Shown one piece after another: positions 44,397-53,333 of a DNA stretch of 60,459 nt (within the stretch, counting starts at the first letter, position 1; each line of letters starts with the position of its first letter). The notes below the pieces were generated by a model that ran no database searches, was not told the origin of the DNA, and saw only the letters and a program-made list of their open reading frames with translations. Source of the stretch: Paracoccaceae bacterium. Lineage in GTDB: Bacteria > Pseudomonadota > Alphaproteobacteria > Rhodobacterales > Rhodobacteraceae. The position numbers were made by a program, and so were the translations under genes. The DNA is taken from the NCBI GenBank assembly GCA_029862205.1, contig JAOTXT010000023.1, forward strand, positions 1 to 60,459, given 5' to 3'.

Positions 44397-45598
44397 TCGA
44401 TGGCGCTCGCTACGTGGTCTTCCCATGCATTCTGGGCTGCGGCACGCTTGCTCCATAGATCAGAGTGGTCGTATCGGCCGATGAGATCTGACCTTCTATG
44501 CGCAATCATGAGTTCGGCCACAGCCTCTTCAACACCGAGCGAAGACAGACCCGTGCGGAACGTTCTGCGCAGCCCATGGCAAGATACACGGTCGTCACCG
44601 AAGGCCCGCCGAATAGGGGCAATGAGTTTGGACCAACCAGAAATTGGTTTCATCCCGCGCCCTGGGAAAATGAGCCCGGTTCCCGCGTATTGCGGTTGGG
44701 CATCGATGAGGGCCAGGGATAGCGGGCCAAGCGGCACGTTATGAGGCGTCCCGGTCTTTGTATTCTCTGCAGGCGGGTGCCAGCAACTATCGGCAATGTG
44801 CCCATGTTCGATGAGGCTTGTCTCAGTCCGGCGTTGCCCTGTGAGCAAAATGAACCGTAGCAGATCACGATGCACGGGATTGCTGGCGGCCTCGGACGCT
44901 GTCCAGAATTGCCTGATCTCTTCGGAAGCGCACATGACCCAGGGGCGTCGAGATAGCCGCTGTGCGCGCGTCTCACGCGGCCTCCGGTATCCAGCCATTG
45001 GTGACGCGGCAATTGCGCCACGATCCACAAGCCAGTTCAAGAACGTGACTACGGTCTTGCGGAAGTAGTCGGCGGCGCCCGGCCTGCCAGAGTATTCCAG
45101 GCGCTCAATCTCCGCGACGATCATCGCTCTGGCGAGCTCTTTAGGTAATAGATCACCCTTTAGTCCGCGCTTGAGCGTAGCGATCATGTCGGCGGCCTTC
45201 ACCACACCATCGCGGGCAAGCCGAGCCTGGTAGTCAAGAAGCTGTTCACGAACAGATTGCTCGTTTGCGGCTGTCGTAGGGTCGATACCGGCTTTCGCAT
45301 CGGTAATGATCTGGCGCGCGCGTTCCCGAGCATCGTGAAGCTTGATTACGCGCGCATCGCCAATTGTCACCCGAACCCGCTTTGTTCCACGGCCCCGGCC
45401 GACGCGCGTTGAGACAGCGTAGGTCTTCGACGTGGCCGAGACGCGCAGCATGAAGCCAGGGAGGGACGGGTCACGGACCTCGTAGCGTTCTGCTCGCGCA
45501 CTCGCGTTGTCTACTCTGCGCTGTGTAAGGGCAATCTTGTTGGGTTTTCTATGCGGCAGTGCAACGACATTCGCAGGATCGGCAACGGAAAAAGACAT
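44393..45598 (-). CDS. int: Tyrosine-type site-specific recombinase (integrase)
   Basis: A 401-residue integrase. An N-terminal arm-binding DUF4102-like region (DPSLPGFMLRVSATSKTYAV) precedes a catalytic domain with all expected residues. They are Arg in LTGQRRTETSLIEH, Lys in TKTGTPHNVPLG, His-x-x-Arg in CHGLRRTFRTG, His in ELMIAHRR and the nucleophilic Tyr in LIGRYDHSD. The ATG at 45598 with GGAG upstream is preferred over a GTG five codons earlier. It lies ~145 bp from attR, at the end opposite to the intact tRNA. Confidence 0.93.
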   Translation of the reverse strand: MSFSVADPANVVALPHRKPNKIALTQRRVDNASARAERYEVRDPSLPGFMLRVSATSKTYAVSTRVGRGRGTKRVRVTIGDARVIKLHDARERARQIITDAKAGIDPTTAANEQSVREQLLDYQARLARDGVVKAADMIATLKRGLKGDLLPKELARAMIVAEIERLEYSGRPGAADYFRKTVVTFLNWLVDRGAIAASPMAGYRRPRETRAQRLSRRPWVMCASEEIRQFWTASEAASNPVHRDLLRFILLTGQRRTETSLIEHGHIADSCWHPPAENTKTGTPHNVPLGPLSLALIDAQPQYAGTGLIFPGRGMKPISGWSKLIAPIRRAFGDDRVSCHGLRRTFRTGLSSLGVEEAVAELMIAHRRSDLIGRYDHSDLWSKRAAAQNAWEDHVASAIE

Positions 45599-45743
45599 GA
45601 TCTGGGGCTCCACCCGGGTTCCACATTGCTGCGTCTGAGACGAGGGGTTTTGACGTTCTATGTCGGCAGTATTGGTGGAAATGTCAATAAATATGAGTGT
45701 TTAAGTTGCAATATGGCAAGGAATGCGGGTGCGTTCGGAATTG

Positions 45744-45799
45744 GAGCACTCCCTTGGTAAGGGAGAGGCCGTCAGTTCAATCCTGACCGGCAGCACCAT
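45744..45799 (+). repeat. attR: 56-bp copy of the tRNA-Thr 3' part
   Basis: It is identical to 22645-22700 and lacks the acceptor 5' strand, so it cannot form a tRNA. It marks the right boundary of the element. Confidence 0.93.
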
Positions 45800-45977
45800 T
45801 CTCCCAATGTTTCGAGTCTTTTAGCACCGAATGCGCGCCTCGCAATCCGCTCGATTTGCCACCAGGCGTTGGTCAAGATCTTGCCGACATCCGAGTCGTC
45901 ACTGCAAGAAATCCTGCATAGGATGCCCGGATGGCGGTGCCGCATAAGCCGCCGGGGAGAGACGCACGGGCGCCAGC

Positions 45978-46145
45978 ATGACTGACTTTGAACCATTGAA
46001 GAGAAACTTGCCCGGCAAGGGTGTGACCACGTGCATCGCCTCATATGTCGATATGCACGGAGTGTCGAAATCGAAGCTCGTGCTCAACCATGTCTCGGAC
46101 TGGGAGCGCGACCGCTATCTGAGGTTTTCCGATGGAAGTCACTGA
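45978..46145 (+). pseudogene. Internally deleted glutamine-synthetase-like remnant
   Basis: A 55-codon ORF in which the first ~38 residues match the start of GlnT-like glutamine synthetases (ASYVDMHGVSKSKLV). These are joined directly to a segment like the extreme C terminus (DWERDRYLRF). About 400 residues of the enzyme are missing, so this is a large internal deletion. It overlaps the start of the MetX-like gene. It lies ~180 bp outside attR, in chromosomal DNA; no other gene was seen in 45800-45977. Confidence 0.6.
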
Positions 46146-47151
46146 TTTCACGACGGACCTGCCTCTCGCCGGTGGCGCCACGTTGCGCGAAGCGCGGTGT
46201 CGCTACGCGGTATGGGGCCGGTTGAACGCGGCACGCGATAACCTGATCCTGTATCCGACCCGATTTGGCGGAACGCACGAGCAGAACGCTTTCCTGATTG
46301 GGCCTGGAATGGCCCTCGATCCGGAACGCTGGTGCATCGTTGTGCCGAACATGCTGGGAAATGGAGCGTCCTCGTCTCCGTCCAACACCACCGGTTTTCC
46401 GATGGTCACCCATGCGGACAATATCGAGCTGCAGCGACGCCTGTTGACCGATCATTTCGACGATGCACCGATCGCGCTTGCCGTCGGCTGGTCCATGGGC
46501 GCGCAGCAGAGCTACCGCTGGGCGGCGGAGGAGCCCCACCGGGTGCGGCGGCTGCTGACCGTCTGCGGGACCGCGCGGACGACACCGCATAACCGCGTCT
46601 TCCTGGAGGGTGTCTTGGCGGCTCTGTCGGCAGATCCGCGCTACGGCTCGGACGAGGCGCCAGCGGCCGGTCTAAAAGCCGCCGGGCGGGTCTATGCGGG
46701 TTGGGCCTATTCCCAGGCCTGGATCAAGCGCGCCGCGTATCGGGAGTCGGCCTATCGCGAGACCTTCGGGGACTTCGAGACACTCGAAGATTGGCTCGAG
46801 GGTTACTGGGATAAGCTGTTCCTGGCGCGGCATGCGGGCGACCTCACCGCCTGCGCGCGCACCTGGATGACAAATGACGCGGCCGATGGCGGCGATCTGG
46901 CGGAAACGCTCGGCCGGATCACGGCCAAGACCTTGGTGATGACGGCGGCGACCGATCTATATTTCACCCCCGCTGATTGCCGGGAAGAGGCGGCAATGAT
47001 TCCGGGTGCCGAGTATCGTGACATCGAGACCGACTGGGGACATATGTGCGGATCAGGGCAGTCGAAATCCGACGCCGCGGTGATCAATCGGGCAATCGCC
47101 GAGCTCTTGGCCGAGCCGGTGACGCACGACACGGCGCAGTCCGCGGACTAG
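46132..47151 (+). CDS. MetX-like alpha/beta hydrolase (homoserine O-acetyltransferase family)
   Basis: A 339-residue protein with nucleophile elbow GWSMGAQQSYRWA, N-terminal PTRFGGTHEQNAFLIG and NMLGNGASSSPSNT. The C-terminal Asp (AATDLYFTP) and His (DWGHMCG) complete a Ser-Asp-His triad. It resembles the MetX superfamily but lacks some classical MetX motifs, so another acyltransfer or hydrolysis reaction is possible. The start overlaps the glutamine-synthetase remnant. Its stop shares a CTAG with the convergent M14 gene. Confidence 0.8.
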   Translation: MEVTDFTTDLPLAGGATLREARCRYAVWGRLNAARDNLILYPTRFGGTHEQNAFLIGPGMALDPERWCIVVPNMLGNGASSSPSNTTGFPMVTHADNIELQRRLLTDHFDDAPIALAVGWSMGAQQSYRWAAEEPHRVRRLLTVCGTARTTPHNRVFLEGVLAALSADPRYGSDEAPAAGLKAAGRVYAGWAYSQAWIKRAAYRESAYRETFGDFETLEDWLEGYWDKLFLARHAGDLTACARTWMTNDAADGGDLAETLGRITAKTLVMTAATDLYFTPADCREEAAMIPGAEYRDIETDWGHMCGSGQSKSDAAVINRAIAELLAEPVTHDTAQSAD

Positions 47152-48110
47152 TCTCTCCGCCGTGCCAGCCGCACCGCCGTCTGCCCGCGCCACAGCCGCT
47201 TTGACGGCATCACCAGCATGCAATCGTCATGGGGGCTGACAACCGGGCGCTCGCCGTCATGGCCCAGCAGCGTGCCTTTTTCGGCAATGATCTCGCCGCC
47301 GGTGAAGGGCTGGGTATGGGTGTAGCGCTCGGAGGTGATGGTGACGGCCTCGGCCACCTCCCAAACCGTTTGCGGCGCAGGATCCAGTGCTCCGAGCCCG
47401 TCCAGAAGCTCCGGCCCGATCACGCTCAGCCCGGTCAGGAATCGCGCCGAGGCTTCCTTGGCCAGATCCGCCGCGCCCGTTTCCCAATGCTGACCGCATT
47501 CCAGCAGCAGCGCCGCGGCTTGCCCGTCATCGGCGCTGAACGCCCCATGGTCGCGCATCCGCATCCCCGCCGCATGGCCGCGGTCGATGACGATCCGGTC
47601 CGGCACCCCCACCAACTGGGCCAGGCGCACCCCGCGCTCCTGCCAACCGGCCAATGCCAGCCCGGGCGCCGGCTGCTGCATGGAATGCAGGTCCAGCAGG
47701 TAATCGGCCGAGGCGACCAGCGGCTGCACCTGACGCGCGCGCCGCAACTCGACCGAGTCGCGGTCCGAGGCCAGGGCCTCGGCCGACCAGACCCGGTTGA
47801 AGTCCTCGTCCACCCAGCGCGAAGCATTCGGGTCGGCGGGATCGAACCGCGAAGCCGCTTGCGTGTTCATGAAGGCCAGCGTCAGCGTTCCCTTCAGCGG
47901 CCGCACGTCCTGCGACATCAGCCAATCCAGCGCCACCGATCCGCAAGGCTCGTTCCCATGCACGATGGCCGAGATCATCACATGCGGCCCCGGCCGCCCT
48001 GCCTCGAACGACCAGACATAAGGAATCCCCGTATTCCCCACCGCATAGGCCGCGATATCGGGCCCGATCAGATCGACCGGCAGCTCGTTCGGGATGTTGA
48101 TGGTGGACAT
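47148..48110 (-). CDS. Succinylglutamate desuccinylase/aspartoacylase family (M14) protein
   Basis: A 320-residue Zn carboxypeptidase-like enzyme. The zinc ligands are in ISAIVHGNEPCGSVAL (His, Glu) and LLDLHSMQQ (His), and the catalytic Glu is probably in LLLECGQHWE. The family removes acyl groups from N-acyl amino acids. It is divergent from the M81 gene (47 bp), and the next operon imports peptides, so N-acylated amino acid or small peptide catabolism is a reasonable guess. Confidence 0.85.
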   Translation of the reverse strand: MSTINIPNELPVDLIGPDIAAYAVGNTGIPYVWSFEAGRPGPHVMISAIVHGNEPCGSVALDWLMSQDVRPLKGTLTLAFMNTQAASRFDPADPNASRWVDEDFNRVWSAEALASDRDSVELRRARQVQPLVASADYLLDLHSMQQPAPGLALAGWQERGVRLAQLVGVPDRIVIDRGHAAGMRMRDHGAFSADDGQAAALLLECGQHWETGAADLAKEASARFLTGLSVIGPELLDGLGALDPAPQTVWEVAEAVTITSERYTHTQPFTGGEIIAEKGTLLGHDGERPVVSPHDDCMLVMPSKRLWRGQTAVRLARRRD

Positions 48111-48157
48111 GGGCGCGCGCTCCCCTTCAAATCACGGGCGACAGGGAGGAGTCTCAG

Positions 48158-49687
48158 ATGACAGCCGGACCCCGCGTCGCCCTGATGGGCATGATCCTCG
48201 AATCGAACCGCTATGCAAGGCCGGCGGCGCGCGCCGATTTCGAAAGCCTCACCTGGCTCGGCGGCGATGCGCTGATGGCCGAGGCGCGGTCGCCCGCGCC
48301 GTCCCTCGCGGCCGAATTCGCTGCCTTTGTCCGCGCCATGGACGCGACCGGTCCCTGGGAACCGGTGCCGGTGCTGCTGGCGGCCTGCCACCCGCACGGG
48401 CCGGTCGAGGAGGCGGTTTTTGAGGCCTATTCCCGGGCGATCTTCGATGGGCTCGCGGACCCGGTCGATGCGGTCTATCTCTGCCATCACGGCGCCATGG
48501 TCGCGACCCATCTGGACGATCCGGACGGGGAACTGGCCGCCCGGGTACGCGCCAAGGTCGGCCCGGATGTTCCGATCGTCCAGACCCTCGACTTGCACGG
48601 TAACATCTCGGACAAAATGTGTGTTTCGGCCGATCTGATCTGCGGTTACCGCACCAACCCCCATGTGGACATGATCGAGCGTGGCGAGGAGGCCGCCTTT
48701 ACGCTCCGCCGCGTCTTGGCTGGCCTGGCCCGGCCAAAGGTCGCGCATGTGAAGCTGCCGCTCGCCCCGGCCTCGGTCACGCTGCTGACCGCCGACGGCC
48801 CCTATGGCGAACTGATCGGCTATGGTCAGCGGCGCCAAGCCGAGCTTGCGGGCGCGATCCTGAACGTTTCGATCTTCGGCAATTTCATCTTCGCGGACGT
48901 GCCCGATAACGGGATCTCGATCGTGGTCACCGCGCGCGAGAACCAAGCCGCCGCCGAGGCCCTGGCCCACGAGATCGCGGTGCGCGCCTGGGACATGCGC
49001 CGCCGCTTTGTCCGCGCGCTCACCCCGGTCGAAGAGGCGGTCGCCCTGGCGCGCCGTACTGATGGACCCCCGGTGATCTTCTCGGATGCCGGCGACAATC
49101 CGGGCGGCGGCGGCTCGGGCCGGACGACCGAGCTATTAGCCGCGCTCCATTCGGCTGGGGCAAGAAACGTCTTTTACGGCTCGTTCTTCGACCCGGACCT
49201 GGCGGCGGAAGCTCATGCGCTAGGCGAAGGCGCGAACTTCACCGCCCGGTTCAACCGCAACCGCGGCAACGAGACCTGGGAGCAATGGGACACCCCCTTC
49301 GAGGTGGAGGCGCGCATCGTGGCCCTGCACAATGGCGAGGTAACCGGGCGGCTGGGCCTCTTCGCCGGACGGCACCTGCATCTCGGCCCCTCCGCGCTCT
49401 TGCAGATCGGGGGCATCCAGGTCGTCGTGATCTCGGATCGCACCCAGACCGCCGATCCGGTCTTTTTCGAGATGTTCGAGCTGGATATCTCCGAAGCCCG
49501 CACTGTCTGCGTCAAGTCGCGCGGGCATTTCCGCGCCGGCTTCCTGCCCTGGTTCCCGCCCGAGACGGTCTATGAGGTCGACACGGCCGGATTGACCTCG
49601 CCAGTGCTCGAGCGTTGGCCGTTCAGCCGCATTCCACGCCCCAGCTTCCCGCTGGACCCGGATGCCGAATGGCGCGTGCCCGGGTAG
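48158..49687 (+). CDS. M81 family metallopeptidase (MlrC-like)
   Basis: A 509-residue protein of the microcystinase C family. Zn-site segments are LCHHGAMVA, TLDLHGNISDKM and YRTNPHVDM, and the C-terminal domain starts at FSDAGDNPGGGGSGRTTELL. MlrC of sphingomonads cleaves linear microcystin products, but most relatives have other, unknown substrates. No signal peptide, so cytoplasmic. It is followed by a Dpp-type importer 129 bp downstream, a frequent arrangement for this family. Confidence 0.9.
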   Translation: MTAGPRVALMGMILESNRYARPAARADFESLTWLGGDALMAEARSPAPSLAAEFAAFVRAMDATGPWEPVPVLLAACHPHGPVEEAVFEAYSRAIFDGLADPVDAVYLCHHGAMVATHLDDPDGELAARVRAKVGPDVPIVQTLDLHGNISDKMCVSADLICGYRTNPHVDMIERGEEAAFTLRRVLAGLARPKVAHVKLPLAPASVTLLTADGPYGELIGYGQRRQAELAGAILNVSIFGNFIFADVPDNGISIVVTARENQAAAEALAHEIAVRAWDMRRRFVRALTPVEEAVALARRTDGPPVIFSDAGDNPGGGGSGRTTELLAALHSAGARNVFYGSFFDPDLAAEAHALGEGANFTARFNRNRGNETWEQWDTPFEVEARIVALHNGEVTGRLGLFAGRHLHLGPSALLQIGGIQVVVISDRTQTADPVFFEMFELDISEARTVCVKSRGHFRAGFLPWFPPETVYEVDTAGLTSPVLERWPFSRIPRPSFPLDPDAEWRVPG

Positions 49688-49816
49688 ACCGGCGTCCAGC
49701 GGCAAGAGGCTTTTCTTAACCGGGCAAGCTGGTTAGGCTTCCCCCAGCGCCCCGGACCCATCCGAGGCGATCCCAAAACAATCCGTGCGCAAGCACGACA
49801 AATAGGGAGCACGCTC

Positions 49817-51397
49817 ATGAAATCGATCCGACATTCCCTCGCGATCCTGGCGGCGTCGACGCTGATCTCGGCCCCGGCGCTCGCTGACGAGCTGACCATC
49901 GCGCTCGCCTCCGAGCCGACGGCGATGGATCCGCATTTCCACAATCTCGGCCCCAACAACGCCATGAGCCGGCACATCTTCGACCGGCTGATTCTGCAGA
50001 ACGAAAAGCAGCAGCTGATGCCGGGCCTGGCGACCGAATGGGGTCCCATCGACGACCTGACCTGGGAGTTCAAGCTGCGCCAGGGTGTGAAATACCACGA
50101 CGGCTCGGACTTCAACGCCGACGACATCGTCTGCTCGTTCGAGCGCGCGCCGAACGTGCCGAACTCACCCTCGTCGTTCGCGACCTATACCAAGGGCAAG
50201 ACGGTCGAGAAGGTCGACGACCACACGATCCACATCAAGACCGCCTCGCCCTATCCGCTGATGGCGAACGATGTCTCGACGATCCCGATCGTGTCGTCCG
50301 AGGCCGGCTGCGACGGCACCACCGAGGCGTTCAACAACGGCTCGGCCACCATCGGCACCGGCCCCTTCAAGTTCGTCAGCTATTCGCCCGGAGACTCGAT
50401 CATCGTCGAGCGCAATGACGATTACTGGGGCGACAAGCCGATCTGGTCGAAAGTGACCTTCAAGCCGATCAAATCCGGCCCGGCCCGCGTCGCGGCGCTG
50501 CTGGCGGGTGATGTGGACATGATCGAGGGCGTGCCCACGACCGACATCACCACGCTCGCGAAGAACGCGGATCTGGCGCTCAGCCAGGGCGTTTCGAACC
50601 GCGTGATCTATCTGCACCTCGACCACGACCGCGCCGACAGCCCCTTCGTCAAGGCCAATGGCGGCGGCGCGATCGACAACCCACTGCGCAAGCTCGAAGT
50701 GCGCCAGGCGATTTCGAGGGCCATCAATCGCGACGCCATCGTCGACCGCGTCATGGAAGGTGTGGCGATCAAGGCCGGTCAGCTTCTGCCCGAGGGCTTC
50801 TTCGGCGTCTCGGACAACCTTTCGCCGGTCGGCTATGACCCGGACGGTGCCAAGGAATTGCTGGCTAAGGCCGGCGTCGGGGACGGGTTCGAGCTGACCA
50901 TTCATGGGCCGAACGACCGCTATATCAACGACTCCAAGATCGCCGAGGCGATCGGCCAGATGCTGACCCGGATCGGCATCAAGACCCAGGTCGAGACCAT
51001 GCCGCGCTCGGTCTACTTCAAGCGCGCCTCGCGCGGCGGCCCGGGCGAGACGCCGGAATTCAGCTTCATATTGGTCGGATGGGGCGCCGGCTCGGGCGAG
51101 GCCTCGTCGCCCTTGAAGTCGCTCATCGCCACCCACACGCCTGACAAGGGCTGGGGTGCCTCGAACCGCGGCCGCTACTCGAACCCGGAGGTCGACGCCC
51201 TGGTGACCAAGGCTTTGGCGACCGTCGATGACGAGGACCGCGAGGCCCTGCTGGCCCAGGCGACCGAGATCGCGATCAATGACGCGGCGATCATCCCGCT
51301 GCACTACCAGGTCAATACCTGGGCGGCGAAGAAGGGCCTGAAATACATCGCCCGCACCGATGAGGCGACTCTGGCCATCGGAGTCGTCAAGGAGTGA
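49817..51397 (+). CDS. Peptide/amino-compound ABC transporter substrate-binding protein (SBP_bac_5)
   Basis: A 526-residue periplasmic protein. A Sec signal (MKSIRHSLAILAASTLISA, cleavage after PALA near residue 23) is followed by ELTIALASEPTAMDPHFHN and the family signature HIFDRLILQ; the DppA-like FVSYSPGDSIIVERNDDYWG segment is present. First gene of a five-gene importer operon. A stem-loop after its stop may keep its mRNA level above that of the permeases. The substrate is probably a short peptide processed by the M81 and M14 enzymes. Confidence 0.92.
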   Translation: MKSIRHSLAILAASTLISAPALADELTIALASEPTAMDPHFHNLGPNNAMSRHIFDRLILQNEKQQLMPGLATEWGPIDDLTWEFKLRQGVKYHDGSDFNADDIVCSFERAPNVPNSPSSFATYTKGKTVEKVDDHTIHIKTASPYPLMANDVSTIPIVSSEAGCDGTTEAFNNGSATIGTGPFKFVSYSPGDSIIVERNDDYWGDKPIWSKVTFKPIKSGPARVAALLAGDVDMIEGVPTTDITTLAKNADLALSQGVSNRVIYLHLDHDRADSPFVKANGGGAIDNPLRKLEVRQAISRAINRDAIVDRVMEGVAIKAGQLLPEGFFGVSDNLSPVGYDPDGAKELLAKAGVGDGFELTIHGPNDRYINDSKIAEAIGQMLTRIGIKTQVETMPRSVYFKRASRGGPGETPEFSFILVGWGAGSGEASSPLKSLIATHTPDKGWGASNRGRYSNPEVDALVTKALATVDDEDREALLAQATEIAINDAAIIPLHYQVNTWAAKKGLKYIARTDEATLAIGVVKE

Positions 51398-51404
51398 GCA
51401 AGGC

Positions 51405-51427
51405 GTAGGGTGGGGTTTCACCCCACC
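51405..51427 (+). repeat. GTAGGG-type palindromic repeat, copy 3 (in operon)
   Basis: GTAGGG leads into GGTGGGGTTTCACCCCACC, a perfect 8-bp stem. It sits in the 47-bp gap between binding-protein and permease genes, where it could stabilise upstream mRNA or attenuate downstream transcription. It is the same layout as the copies at 14288 and 14328. Confidence 0.6.
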
Positions 51428-51444
51428 CTGCTCCCAGGCCCCGC

Positions 51445-52422
51445 ATGACCGTCTTCATCATCCGCCGCCTGTTGCAGGCGATCGTCGTCGTTTTCCTGAT
51501 GTCGCTGATCGTCTTCTTCGGCGTCAACGTGATCGGCGACCCGGTGGACATGCTGATCAACCCGGAGGCCGACCAGGCCGAGATCGAGCGCACGATCCGC
51601 GCGCTGGGCCTCGACAAGCCGATCCACGAGCAATACCTCTTTTTCCTCAAGGGCGTCGCCTCGGGCGATTTCGGCAAGTCCTTCATCTTTGGCGAGCCGG
51701 CGCTGAAGCTGATCCTGCACCACATGCCGGCGACCATCGAGCTGGCGCTCGTGTCGCTGGTGATGGCCATCGTGCTGGGCATTCCGCTCGGCCTCTATGC
51801 GGGCCTCTTCCCCGATCAGCGTATCTCGCGCGCCATCATGGCCGGGTCGATCCTGGGCTTCTCACTGCCGACTTTCTGGGTCGGGCTGATGATGATCATG
51901 CTCTTTGCCGTCTATCTGGGCTGGCTGCCCTCGACGGGCCGGGGCGACATGGCGGAGTTCCTCGGCATCCGCTCCAGCCTCTGGACCCGGGACGGGCTCA
52001 GTCACCTCTTCATGCCGGCGCTTAACCTGGCGCTGACCAATATCAGCCTGGTCATCCGGCTGACCCGCGCGGGTGTGCGCGAGGCGATGCATCAAGATTA
52101 CATCAAGTTCGCCCGGGCCAAGGGCCTGACAACGCGCCGGGTCGTGGGCGTCCATCTGATGAAGAACATCCTGATCCCCATCGTCACCGTTCTGGGCCTG
52201 GAATTCGGCAACCTACTGGCTTTCTCGGTCGTAACCGAGACGATCTTCGCCTGGCCGGGCATGGGCAAGCTTTTGATCGACTCGCTGCTGCAATTGGACC
52301 GCCCGGTCGTGGTCGCCTACCTGATGATCATCGTGCTCTTCTTCGTGATCATCAATCTGGTGGTCGACATCCTCTACTCGGTCCTCGACCCGCGCGTCCG
52401 GCTCAGGGACCAGGGCACATGA
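51445..52422 (+). CDS. ABC transporter permease, DppB type
   Basis: A 325-residue inner-membrane protein with six predicted segments, starting MTVFIIRRLLQAIVVVFLMS. The EAA loop is REAMHQDYIKFARAKGLTTR near residue 210. FPDQRISRAIMAGSILGFSL and a C-terminal VDILYSVLDPRVR are typical of DppB/OppB. Its TGA overlaps the next ATG by four bases. Confidence 0.93.
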   Translation: MTVFIIRRLLQAIVVVFLMSLIVFFGVNVIGDPVDMLINPEADQAEIERTIRALGLDKPIHEQYLFFLKGVASGDFGKSFIFGEPALKLILHHMPATIELALVSLVMAIVLGIPLGLYAGLFPDQRISRAIMAGSILGFSLPTFWVGLMMIMLFAVYLGWLPSTGRGDMAEFLGIRSSLWTRDGLSHLFMPALNLALTNISLVIRLTRAGVREAMHQDYIKFARAKGLTTRRVVGVHLMKNILIPIVTVLGLEFGNLLAFSVVTETIFAWPGMGKLLIDSLLQLDRPVVVAYLMIIVLFFVIINLVVDILYSVLDPRVRLRDQGT

Positions 52423-53333
52423 GCGCCGGGGACATCGAAACCACCGCTGTGGAGGCCCGGGTCGAGACCCCGTTCCAGCGCTTCTGGTCCGAGTTCCGCG
52501 AGAGCACGATCGCGCTGATCGCGCTGATCGTCCTGGCCCTGATCGTTCTGCTGGCGGTGCTCGCGCCGTGGATCACGCCGCAGGACCCCTACGACCTGGC
52601 TCAGGTGGATGTGCTGGACGGCAAGCTGCCACCGGGGTCCGAGGCGTTTACCGGCTACACAATGTGGCTCGGCTCCGACGGGGCGGGGCGCGATCTCTAT
52701 TCCGCCATCCTCTATGGATTGCGCATCTCGCTGATGGTGGGGATGGCATCCGGCGTCCTGGCGCTGATCATCGGCACGGCGATCGGGCTGGTCGCGGCCT
52801 ATGCGGGCGGACGCACGGAGACGCTGATCATGCGGGCGGTCGATATCCAGCTCTCGTTCCCGGCGGTGCTGATCGCGCTGATGCTGGTGGCGATCCTGGG
52901 GCGCGGCATCGACAAGATCATCATCGCCTTGGTCGCGGCGCAGTGGGCGTATTACGCCCGCACGGTGCGCGGCACGGCGCTGGTCGAAAGCGCCAAGGAA
53001 TATATCGAGGCGGCCCGCTGCTTGGGGCTAAGCCACACCCGCGTCGTCTTCCGGCACGTGCTGCCCAATTGTATGGCGCCGCTGATCGTCATCGGCACGG
53101 TGCAGACCGCCTCGGCCATCGCGCTTGAATCCACGCTCAGCTTCCTCGGCGTTGGGCTGCGCCAGACCGAGCCGAGCCTCGGCGTGCTGATCTCGAACGG
53201 CTTCGAATACATGATGTCCGGGCGCTATTGGATCAGCTTCTTCCCCGGCCTCGCGCTGCTGGTCACCATCGTCTCGATCAACCTGGTGGGTGATCAGTTG
53301 CGCGACGTCCTGAACCCCAGGCTCAAGCGATGA
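52419..53333 (+). CDS. ABC transporter permease, DppC type
   Basis: A 304-residue partner permease. The N-terminal OppC_N segment is ESTIALIALIVLALIVLLAV, followed by LGSDGAGRDLYSAILYGLRI, and the EAA loop is KEYIEAARCLGLSHTRVVFR near residue 190. ATGA overlaps at both ends couple it to its neighbours. Confidence 0.93.
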   Translation: MSAGDIETTAVEARVETPFQRFWSEFRESTIALIALIVLALIVLLAVLAPWITPQDPYDLAQVDVLDGKLPPGSEAFTGYTMWLGSDGAGRDLYSAILYGLRISLMVGMASGVLALIIGTAIGLVAAYAGGRTETLIMRAVDIQLSFPAVLIALMLVAILGRGIDKIIIALVAAQWAYYARTVRGTALVESAKEYIEAARCLGLSHTRVVFRHVLPNCMAPLIVIGTVQTASAIALESTLSFLGVGLRQTEPSLGVLISNGFEYMMSGRYWISFFPGLALLVTIVSINLVGDQLRDVLNPRLKR

